This document shows positions 7,788 through 13,561 of a DNA stretch of 16,442 bases, piece after piece (position 1 is the stretch's first letter; every line of letters begins with the position of its first letter). This stretch comes from Clostridia bacterium (lineage in GTDB: Bacteria > Bacillota > Clostridia > Lachnospirales > Anaerotignaceae): NCBI GenBank assembly GCA_900757025.1, contig CAAEMG010000094.1:1-16442 (forward strand). Reading direction: 5' to 3'. The notes beneath the pieces were generated by a model, which was given only the letters and a program-made list of their open reading frames with translations, was not told where the DNA came from and ran no database searches. The translations under genes and the position numbers were made by a program.

Positions 7788-7824
7788 TCAACATTATTAA
7801 TTACATACTATCTCGAGATGTTGA
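7788..7824 (-). other. inverted repeats in the preT leader
   Basis: Within the roughly 145-nt untranslated leader of preT, TCAACAT (7788-7794) and ATGTTGA (7818-7824) form a perfect 7-bp inverted repeat, and the 10-bp palindrome ATCTCGAGAT (7810-7819) overlaps the second arm. This could be a leader hairpin or an operator. No T-tract or recognised riboswitch core is present. Confidence 0.3.
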
Positions 7825-7899
7825 AACACTATCGAACTCACATTTTTTTGTTAATTCAATAAATTTCAGTAATTATGTAACTAGTTTCTTTATGATTAC

Positions 7900-7928
7900 A
7901 TTATACTTCATCCACTGAACTTTTGCAA
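7900..7928 (-). promoter_or_regulatory. sigma-A promoter of preTA
   Basis: On the minus strand TTGCAA (7923-7928) and a perfect TATAAT (7900-7905) are separated by 17 nt. Transcription would start near 7893, leaving a leader of about 145 nt before the preT start. It lies just 32 bp past the end of the upstream gene, whose 3' side shows no hairpin terminator, so some read-through into preTA is possible. Confidence 0.75.
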
Positions 7929-7959
7929 GATATTTAATTAACAAAAATAAACAATATTT

Positions 7960-9069
7960 TCACCAAATAAGCTTTAGTTTAGCCCTTGGACAGATAAAAT
8001 TGCACAAACCGCAGCCTGTACACAGCTTTTCGTTAATCTTAACACCCTCTTTGCTTTTTTCTATTGCCGAATAAATACATGAGCTTACACACTTTGCACA
8101 TCCTTCTTCACAGCTCTTTGAATTGTCGCTTCTGCATATATTCGGTTCAAATCTTATTTCTTCAAGAGCCTTTAAATTGTCAAGGGCTTTTCCCTTTATC
8201 ATATTTATATTATCAATGCCCTTTGTTTTTTCCCAATTTTCCAAATCTTTTATAATTTTTTCTATTATGCCCGTTCCGTTAAGCATAACCGCCGTACCTA
8301 TCTGCACCGCCGATGCCCCTAAAGATATGTATTCCAAAACATTTTTGTAGCTTTCTATTCCGCCAACTCCGCATATTGGAATATCAACTGCCTGTGCTAT
8401 TGCCGCAACCGAGGCAAGGCCTATGGGTCTTATGGGAACTCCCGAATATCCTCCGTATGTTGAAAGACATGGCTTCATTGTTTCTATGTCTACGCCAAGT
8501 ATGCACCTTATTGTGTTTATTGCTGAAACTGCCATACAGCCGCCCATTTTTGCTGCCCTTGCCACAGCGGAAATATTTGTTGTGTTCTGTGAGAGTTTTG
8601 ACATAACGGGAATTTTGACACTCTCAACCACAGCCTTTGACATTTCATAAACACATTGAGAGTCCGAAGCCGTAACCTCAAGCGATTCCCCCATAGGAGC
8701 TGATAAATTTATCTCAATGGCGTCTGCACCGAATTTTTCAAGTTTAACGGCAAGATATGCCATTTCCGAAGGTGTATGTGCCGTTATGCTTGCTATAACT
8801 TTTCCTCCGCTGCTTTTGGCAATTTTAAGTTCTTCTTTCCAGCCTTCAACCTGTATGTCGCTGTAAAGGCGTATATTTTCGGCTCCGCTGCCGTTAAAAG
8901 CAATTTTAGGACATACATCGCTTATGGCGTCGGTCACTATGGTTTCCGTAACAGCAGCAGCCGCTCCGCTTTCAAGGCATTTTTTTATTGACTGCCCGTC
9001 TCTGTTCCATGGCCCTGCGGCAATAATAACAGGATTTTTTAAATCAAGACCCAAAAAATTTGTTTTCAT
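7960..9069 (-). CDS. PreA/dihydroorotate dehydrogenase-like flavoprotein with C-terminal 2x[4Fe-4S] ferredoxin domain
   Basis: A 369-residue relative of PreA and class 1 dihydroorotate dehydrogenases. Residues 1-265 form the FMN barrel (KNPVIIAAGPWNRDG start, IEINLSAP at 119-125, SAINTI, GGYSGVPIRPIGL, phosphate-binding GVGGIES at 234-240). The tail has C320-x3-C324-x2-C327-x3-C331 and C350-x2-C353-x2-C356-x3-C360, consistent with two 4Fe-4S clusters. Unlike PreA the active-site motif reads NLSAP where PreA has NFSCP, and the loop after it is unrelated in sequence, so substrate or role probably differs from pyrimidine reduction. Its ATG (9067-9069) overlaps the TGA of the LacI-family gene (TGATG), with GGGGAG just upstream: translational coupling. 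It has no PreT partner in its own operon, though preTA lies immediately downstream. No hairpin terminator is visible. Could act on pyrimidines, dihydroorotate, or another enoate; the substrate is unknown. Confidence 0.85.
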   Translation of the reverse strand: MKTNFLGLDLKNPVIIAAGPWNRDGQSIKKCLESGAAAAVTETIVTDAISDVCPKIAFNGSGAENIRLYSDIQVEGWKEELKIAKSSGGKVIASITAHTPSEMAYLAVKLEKFGADAIEINLSAPMGESLEVTASDSQCVYEMSKAVVESVKIPVMSKLSQNTTNISAVARAAKMGGCMAVSAINTIRCILGVDIETMKPCLSTYGGYSGVPIRPIGLASVAAIAQAVDIPICGVGGIESYKNVLEYISLGASAVQIGTAVMLNGTGIIEKIIKDLENWEKTKGIDNINMIKGKALDNLKALEEIRFEPNICRSDNSKSCEEGCAKCVSSCIYSAIEKSKEGVKINEKLCTGCGLCNFICPRAKLKLIW

Positions 9070-10100
9070 CAGAATATCTCCCCAATCCTTTCTTTATGCC
9101 CGCAAGACCTGCGTATTTTAAGCTTGCATCTGAGCATAATTTCCGAATTCATTTCTTCTCTGCTTTCAGAATCCTCTTCATCTATAATGTCAAATAAAAG
9201 TCTTGCCCCAACAACTCCCATTTTGTGCATAGGCTTGTCAACCGTTGTAAGTTTCGGTTCTATCATTTTTGACATCTGTATGTTGTCAAAGCCAACAACC
9301 GCCACATCTTCGGGAACTTTTATTCCGCTGTCCCTTAAACACGCCACAGCTCCTATTGCCAGTGTGTCGGAAGATGCAAAAATTGCGTTTGGTCTACTTT
9401 TTTTTGCCATAAATTTTTTAACTGTCAAATATCCGTCCTCGGCGTTGTTTTCCGTTTCCACAAAATATTCTTTTTTAACATCTATGCCTTTTTCTTTAAG
9501 TGCGTCTTTATAGCCTTCCAATTTTTCGTAATTTTCTTTTAAAGGCATTTTTCCGTATAAAAAGGCTATTTCTTTTCTTCCGTTTTTTATAAGGTGTTCA
9601 ACAGCTTTTTTTGCCGCCTCACGGCAGTCTATTGTTACCTTGCCAATTCCAGTAAGGCTGCTGTTTTCGCCTATTGAAACAACAGGTATGCTTTGTTTTT
9701 TAAATTCCTCTATATCTTCGTTTTTTAAAAGTGAAGATATAAGAACTATTCCGTCTATTCTTCTTTTCAGAAAAATATCTGCATATCTTCTTTCTTTTTC
9801 TATGTCGTTTTCGCAATTGCACATAAGTATTGTACAGTTTTTCTGATGTGCCACATCTTCCACGCCTTTTGCTATTTCCATATATTCCGGATTAAGCATA
9901 TCTGGTATTATAAGCCCCAAAGTATTTGTTTTCTTCATGTTAAGACCTCTTGCAAACCAGTTTGGGGTATAATCGCTTTCTTCCATAACAGAGCGTATTC
10001 TGTTTTTTGTTTCCTCTGCCACATTTTCGGGGTGATTGAGCACTCGTGAAACAGTAGCAACGGAAACTCCCGCTTTTTTTGCTATTTCTTTTATGTTCAT
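9069..10100 (-). CDS. LacI-family transcriptional regulator
   Basis: A 343-residue repressor-type protein. Residues 1-25 form the LacI helix-turn-helix (NIKEIAKKAGVSVATVSRVLNHPENV), about 45-60 the hinge (YTPNWFARGLNMKKTNTLGLIIPD), and the rest a periplasmic-binding-protein-like effector domain with the expected ASSDTLAIGAVACLRD, VPEDVAVVGFDN and LTTVDKP motifs. Start ATG at 10098-10100 has AAGGAG with 8-nt spacing; a longer GTG frame from 10127 would begin upstream of that site. Its stop codon overlaps the start of the following DHODH-like gene by one base, so the two are co-translated. The promoter has a perfect palindrome over the -35 box, consistent with autoregulation. The effector is unknown. 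It may also control the divergent ornithine cyclodeaminase-family gene (inference from position). Confidence 0.93.
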   Translation of the reverse strand: MNIKEIAKKAGVSVATVSRVLNHPENVAEETKNRIRSVMEESDYTPNWFARGLNMKKTNTLGLIIPDMLNPEYMEIAKGVEDVAHQKNCTILMCNCENDIEKERRYADIFLKRRIDGIVLISSLLKNEDIEEFKKQSIPVVSIGENSSLTGIGKVTIDCREAAKKAVEHLIKNGRKEIAFLYGKMPLKENYEKLEGYKDALKEKGIDVKKEYFVETENNAEDGYLTVKKFMAKKSRPNAIFASSDTLAIGAVACLRDSGIKVPEDVAVVGFDNIQMSKMIEPKLTTVDKPMHKMGVVGARLLFDIIDEEDSESREEMNSEIMLRCKLKIRRSCGHKERIGEIF

Positions 10101-10147
10101 GCCCTCTTCTCCTTTTTTAAAATTCACATTTTCAGCTTTATATTATA

Positions 10148-10184
10148 ATTATCACACTCAATGCACTTATTTTCAATATTGAAA
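10148..10184 (-). promoter_or_regulatory. promoter of the LacI-family gene with overlapping 14-bp palindrome (candidate operator)
   Basis: On the minus strand TTGAAA (10171-10176), 17 nt, GATAAT (10148-10153) forms a sigma-A promoter. The -35 box is one half of TTTCAATATTGAAA (10171-10184), a perfect 14-bp palindrome. The half-site TTGAAA/TTTCAA recalls LacI-family operators, though the usual central CG is AT here. An autoregulatory operator is the natural reading, but inferred. Confidence 0.6.
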
Positions 10185-10213
10185 TGGCATCATAAATATA
10201 GCTTTAAATATTT

Positions 10214-10242
10214 TTTAATACATTTGTATTATTTAATACATT
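10214..10242. repeat. direct and inverted repeats between the divergent genes
   Basis: TTTAATACATT occurs twice (10214-10224 and 10232-10242, 18 bp apart). The first copy is part of the perfect inverted repeat AATACA-TT-TGTATT (10217-10230). These lie upstream of both divergent promoters and could be a second regulator binding site; in such AT-rich sequence chance cannot be excluded. Nothing else is recognisable in the rest of this intergenic region apart from the two promoters. Confidence 0.35.
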
Positions 10243-10331
10243 ATTTTCACATATAAACGCCCTCAAAAACAACATTTAAAGTGTGTTTTTTAAGTTTATT
10301 ACACAAAATTTTAAAAAAACTCATTGTCATA

Positions 10332-10360
10332 TTGACTTGCATATCAATCTGTAATATATT
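10332..10360 (+). promoter_or_regulatory. sigma-A promoter of the ornithine cyclodeaminase-family gene
   Basis: TTGACT (10332-10337), 17-nt spacer, TATATT (10355-10360): a near-consensus promoter. Transcription would start near 10367, giving a leader of about 45 nt that contains the AGGAG ribosome binding site at 10397-10401. Confidence 0.75.
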
Positions 10361-10411
10361 AGCAGTATAAATTATTTCGTTCACTGATATTTTTTTAGGA
10401 GATGATACCGT

Positions 10412-11539
10412 ATGGGAAAAAGAACAGAATTTTTATTCCTTTCCGAACCAGACACAATAGCGTGTGGAGTTCTTGATACAAAAAAATGCGTAGATAATGC
10501 CGAAGAAGTTTTTAAACTTCTTGTTGCCGGCGACTACCTTATGGGCGGCAGTGACCATAACAATCATGGTCTTTACCTCGTTTTCCCAAAAGAAAGTCCT
10601 TTCCCAAATATGCCAACAGCTGGCCCCGACAGACGTTTTGTTGCCATGCCGGCATACCTTGGCGGAAGATTTGACGTTTGCGGACAGAAATGGTATGGTT
10701 CAAATGCTGCCAATAAACAGAAAGGTCTTCCTCGTTCTGTTCTCACAGTTTTCCTTAATGATAAAGATACAGGCGAACCTCTCTGCCTTATGAGTGCCAA
10801 CCTTGAAAGTGCCGCACGTACAGCCGCTATACCAGGCGTAGGCGTAAGACACCTTGCAAGAAAAGATTCAGAAGTTCTTACAATGATAGGCTGTGGGGCT
10901 ATAGGCAAAGCCTGCTTTGATGCAGTTATAAAAGAGATGCCTAATGTTAAAAAAGTTATCTGCCACAACCATTCCGAAAAGAAGGCTGTTGAGCTTGCAG
11001 AACACGCAAAAAAAGAATACGGCATTGAGGCTGTTGTTGAAAACGACCTTGAAACAGCCGTAAGACAGGCAGATGTAATTAATATTGCAGCCTCCAGAAC
11101 AGCGGCACTTCATCTTAAAAAAGACTGGGTTAAAAAAGGCTGTACTCTTCTTGTTTCCGGCCCTGTTCAGTGCGACGAAGAGCTTTGGCTCGGCATGGAT
11201 ATAGTTTTCGACCATATCGGTCTTCATCACGCTTATGTAGGCGATGCAATTAAATCCGGCGATATTCAGGGATACTATGACGGCGTTATAGGCGGCCCTA
11301 TATACAGACTTATAGATGCGGGAAAACGTCCTTCTCTTGATGACTCAAAGGCAATAGGCAATATTCTTACAGGAAAGCAGAAAGGCAGAGAAAGTGATGA
11401 CGATATAATCGCCTTCATCTCCTGCGGAATGCCTGTTTTCGATTTGGGCTTAGGCTATGACCTTTATCAGACAGCCCTCGAAAAAGGCATAGGAACAAAG
11501 CTTACGCTCTGGGACAGCCCCGTCCAGGCAGAAGAATAA
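10412..11539 (+). CDS. ornithine cyclodeaminase/mu-crystallin family protein (type often annotated 'tyramine oxidase subunit B')
   Basis: A 375-residue NAD(P)-binding protein of the ornithine cyclodeaminase/mu-crystallin family (ketimine reductases, amino acid dehydrogenases, cyclodeaminases). The Rossmann motif is MIGCGAIGKACFDAV (158-172). Substrate-side family positions are visible as R75 in PDRRFVAMPAYLGG, K93 in CGQKWYGSN and R136 in LESAARTAAIPGVG. The N-terminal pattern (TEFLFLSEPD, GDYLMGG, FPNMPTAGPDRRF) resembles a Firmicute subgroup that databases tend to label tyramine oxidase subunit B; that label is from memory and I know of no support here, as no amine oxidase subunit is nearby. 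ATG at 10412 follows AGGAG with a 10-nt gap. It is a single-gene transcript between its own promoter and a hairpin at 11564-11591, divergent from the LacI-family gene. The reaction is unknown; an imino acid/ketimine reductase or cyclodeaminase is most likely. Confidence 0.85.
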   Translation: MGKRTEFLFLSEPDTIACGVLDTKKCVDNAEEVFKLLVAGDYLMGGSDHNNHGLYLVFPKESPFPNMPTAGPDRRFVAMPAYLGGRFDVCGQKWYGSNAANKQKGLPRSVLTVFLNDKDTGEPLCLMSANLESAARTAAIPGVGVRHLARKDSEVLTMIGCGAIGKACFDAVIKEMPNVKKVICHNHSEKKAVELAEHAKKEYGIEAVVENDLETAVRQADVINIAASRTAALHLKKDWVKKGCTLLVSGPVQCDEELWLGMDIVFDHIGLHHAYVGDAIKSGDIQGYYDGVIGGPIYRLIDAGKRPSLDDSKAIGNILTGKQKGRESDDDIIAFISCGMPVFDLGLGYDLYQTALEKGIGTKLTLWDSPVQAEE

Positions 11540-11563
11540 AAAACAAATAATTAAAAATATAAA

Positions 11564-11591
11564 ACCGCTGTGTTTTTGTAAATACAGCGGT
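11564..11591 (+). terminator. hairpin terminator after the ornithine cyclodeaminase-family gene
   Basis: ACCGCTGT (11564-11571) pairs perfectly with ACAGCGGT (11584-11591) around a 12-nt loop, 24 bp past the stop codon. The following AAATTATTATTTAT is AT-rich but not a clean T-run, so termination may be partial. Confidence 0.65.
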
Positions 11592-11638
11592 AAATTATTA
11601 TTTATAAGACCGTGGTTACTTTGTCCCCACCACCCCTA

Positions 11639-11658
11639 CAAGCTTTTGAAAAAGCTTG
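11639..11658. repeat. 20-bp perfect hairpin in the repeat element
   Basis: CAAGCTTTT-GA-AAAAGCTTG, 9-bp arms with a two-base centre, preceded by a C-rich stretch (TCCCCACCACCCC). The pattern resembles intergenic repeat motifs seen in clostridial genomes (recollection, not checked). It is part of the 411-bp element. Confidence 0.55.
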
Positions 11659-11687
11659 AGCAAAACTTTGTCAGAAATCTTTATTAT

Positions 11688-11829
11688 TTTGTTATGTTGA
11701 GTGTCGTACAACGCACACAGTCGAAACATCTCATATATTTTTCAAATGTGTGAAAAAACAATAAACTTATGGCTTTTTATATGGATTTATGAGATTCTTC
11801 GACTCACTGCGTTCGCTCAGAATGACAAA
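11688..11829. repeat. nested 142-bp element with imperfect terminal inverted repeats (TGTCATTCTGAGCG type)
   Basis: The left end (TTTGTTATGTTGAGTG..., with AGTCGAAACATCTCATA further in) and the reverse complement of the right end (TTTGTCATTCTGAGCGAACG..., with AGTCGAAGAATCTCATA further in) align over about 45 bp with several mismatches and a small gap. The GAGATTCTTCG...CTCAGAATGACA form is a type of intergenic palindromic repeat I recognise from many bacterial genomes. Central part is AT-rich and non-coding. Confidence 0.65.
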
Positions 11830-12030
11830 TGCGAAAATATTTTAACAAGGTTTAGAGCAACCCTTTTAGTAACCGCAAAGATAGATGCGGTGGCGTAGCC
11901 ATTTCCAAAGGGAATTTGTGAACCTGCTCGTAGGAAAATTCTTGACCAAGTAAAATTCCTAAGCAAGAGAAGGGTTGCGTGGTGTGTTGCGGCGCCCAAC
12001 AGTCTTATAAATCAATCCAAGGAGTTTACC

Positions 12031-12723
12031 ATGCCAATACCCTTTAACGATATAAAGCCCTCAGATATGGGCCATTCTGATAAAATATATAATTTCCTCT
12101 GCCGCTGGATAGTTGAAGGAAAGCTTAAAAGCGGAGAAAAAATAATGGATACGGAAATTGCCTCGGCTTTTAACGTAAGCCGAACTCCCGTAAGAGAGGC
12201 TTTAAAACGTCTTGAAGCCTGCAAACTTATTATAACCATACCGGGAAAGGAAACACTTATTTCTCCCATAAACACCTCAAATATAGACCAGTGGTATGAC
12301 CCTATGGCTGTTTTGCAGCAGCTTGGCACAAAGCTTGCCATAAAAAATATAACCGAAGGCGACATAAAAGAATTAAAAAGAATAAATGCCGACTTTGCAC
12401 ATTCTCTTAAAGAAAACGATATTTTCAAACGCTTTAATTTGGACAGAGTGTTCCACAGCAAAATAATATCCATAAGCCAAAATGAGTATATATGTGATTT
12501 TTGCAGCGTTCTTTTTATGCACATACAGCGTCTTGAATATGCACACTTTAAAAAAAGCCCGTACCTTGACGAATCGGTACAGGCTCACGAAAGCATTATA
12601 AATGCCCTTGAGCTTAAAGACGATTATCTTGCTCCCATGCTTATGAAGGAGCATTGGAACTCAACCGTATTAAGCCTTAAATCAATTTTCAGCATTACAG
12701 ACCGAGATAATACCCCTGACTGA
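12031..12723 (+). CDS. GntR-family transcriptional regulator (FadR/FCD subfamily)
   Basis: A 230-residue regulator. Residues 15-80 form the GntR winged helix (IVEGKLKSGEKIMDTEIASAFNVSRTPVREALKRLEACKLI), and 88-220 the all-helical FCD effector domain. D138 and H142 (LDRVFHSKI), H186 (AHESII) and H208 (KEHWNS) are in place as likely metal ligands, so the effector is probably a carboxylic acid bound through a metal ion. ATG at 12031 follows AAGGAG with 6-7 nt spacing. The repeat element at 11601-12011 ends just before this ribosome binding site. The 3' end runs convergently into the RpiR gene: the last 29 bp of both coding sequences overlap on opposite strands. Targets are unknown; the neighbouring glycerate kinase/enolase-like operon is a reasonable guess because FCD proteins often sense sugar acids. 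Confidence 0.92.
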   Translation: MPIPFNDIKPSDMGHSDKIYNFLCRWIVEGKLKSGEKIMDTEIASAFNVSRTPVREALKRLEACKLIITIPGKETLISPINTSNIDQWYDPMAVLQQLGTKLAIKNITEGDIKELKRINADFAHSLKENDIFKRFNLDRVFHSKIISISQNEYICDFCSVLFMHIQRLEYAHFKKSPYLDESVQAHESIINALELKDDYLAPMLMKEHWNSTVLSLKSIFSITDRDNTPD

Positions 12724-13540
12724 GTATATCCTCTGCTTTTGCAAGATTTTTCTTTGCCGTCTCCATATTTTTGCTTACCAAAGCAGCCGTAAGATAATTT
12801 ACAACGGATATTGGGGCGGCATATGTGTTTTTATATGAAATTCCCCTTACAGCGCATGGAATTATAATGTCGCCATAGCTGTTTACGGCAGAATGATTCA
12901 TGCTTGTAAAAAGTATAATTTTTACACCCTGCTTTCTCATATAAGAAATAAGATTTGCCGTTGTTTTGGAATATCTGGGAAAAAGATATGCAATACACAC
13001 ATCTCCCTTTCCTGCATCGGCTATTTCTTCCGGATAAAACATACCCGTTCCCTGTATAAGATGAACATTTGCGAGTATCTGTGCTATACGTGAATATGTG
13101 TAATGGGCAAGCGAAAATGCACTTCTCATGCCCAAAACATATATTTTTTTTCCGCTTTCTATTGTTTCAACCGTTTCGTTTGTTTTTTCATCATCCAAAG
13201 CCGAAAACGTAAGCTCTATATTTTTTATGTCGTTTGCCATTGTTCTTTTAAGTATTTCGTTATCGGGAATACTTTCGCTTTGGTTAAGTCTTTCGGGCAA
13301 AGCGGCTTTGTTTCTCATTTCGCTTTGTATTTCCTTCTGCATTGGGCTGAAGCCATCATAGCCCATTGTTTTGGCAAAACGTATTACCGTTGTTGTACTC
13401 ACCCCAATGTCCTCCGCCAGCTCCTCAAGGGTTTTAAAGGCAACCGAATCTATATTTTCCGATATATATGAAGCAACTGCCCTGTGGGAAGGCGTTAATT
13501 CCGAAAAGGCTTGTGAAATTTTATTAAGGAAATTTGACAT
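12695..13540 (-). CDS. RpiR-family transcriptional regulator (HTH + SIS domain)
   Basis: A 281-residue protein with an N-terminal RpiR helix-turn-helix (LTPSHRAVASYISENIDSV then TLEELAEDIGVSTTTVIRFAKTMGYDGFSPMQ, residues 15-67) and a C-terminal SIS sugar-isomerase fold (about 120-255; KKIYVLGMRSAFSLAHYTYSRIA, later AYLFPRYSKTTANLISYMRKQG and ILFTS). SIS domains in this family usually bind phosphosugars or related phosphorylated acids. ATG at 13538-13540 has AAAGGAG with 7-nt spacing. It is third gene of the kinase/enolase-like operon, 21 bp after the enolase-like stop codon, and so probably regulates that operon in response to a phosphorylated intermediate (inference). No terminator lies after it; the coding end overlaps the convergent gntR end by 29 bp. 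Confidence 0.93.
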   Translation of the reverse strand: MSNFLNKISQAFSELTPSHRAVASYISENIDSVAFKTLEELAEDIGVSTTTVIRFAKTMGYDGFSPMQKEIQSEMRNKAALPERLNQSESIPDNEILKRTMANDIKNIELTFSALDDEKTNETVETIESGKKIYVLGMRSAFSLAHYTYSRIAQILANVHLIQGTGMFYPEEIADAGKGDVCIAYLFPRYSKTTANLISYMRKQGVKIILFTSMNHSAVNSYGDIIIPCAVRGISYKNTYAAPISVVNYLTAALVSKNMETAKKNLAKAEDILSQGYYLGL

Positions 13541-13561
13541 CGCCTTTCTCCTTTCTTATTT

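Larger units (their letters stand above)
11601..12011. mobile_element. MITE-like 411-bp non-coding element with perfect 10-bp terminal inverted repeats
   Basis: TTTATAAGAC (11601-11610) and GTCTTATAAA (12002-12011) are perfect inverted repeats bounding a gene-free segment. If the element proper starts at GAC and ends at GTC, the flanking TTATAA on each side could be a target-site duplication (it is palindromic, so this cannot be told from the repeat). Ends then match imperfectly (GACCGTGGTT against GACTGTTGGG). Inside are a perfect 20-bp hairpin (11639-11658), a nested inverted-repeat element (11688-11829), and a right-hand domain closed by GCAACCCTT (11857-11865) and AAGGGTTGC (11970-11978) that encloses an ACCGCA/TGCGGT hairpin (11872-11891). 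No transposase is encoded; short open frames here are not credible genes. It ends 19 bp before the gntR start codon, so the gntR promoter lies in it or beyond it. Confidence 0.7.

Noticed and set aside
7748..7893. Riboswitch in the preT leader
   Set aside because: The leader is long enough, but I could not recognise a conserved riboswitch core (purine, preQ1, TPP or similar) nor a terminator/antiterminator; only short inverted repeats.
10573..11230. Long open frames on the minus strand opposite the ornithine cyclodeaminase-family gene
   Set aside because: They are antisense shadows of a clearly conserved coding sequence and show no domain, start signal or plausible composition.
11817..11999. 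60-codon open frame on the minus strand in the repeat element
   Set aside because: It lies entirely in the structured non-coding repeat, crosses the border of the nested element, has no ribosome binding site and resembles no protein; chance frame.
12012..12654. 170- and 93-codon frames antisense to gntR
   Set aside because: The plus-strand frame encodes an unmistakable GntR/FCD protein with a ribosome binding site; the antisense frames have neither.
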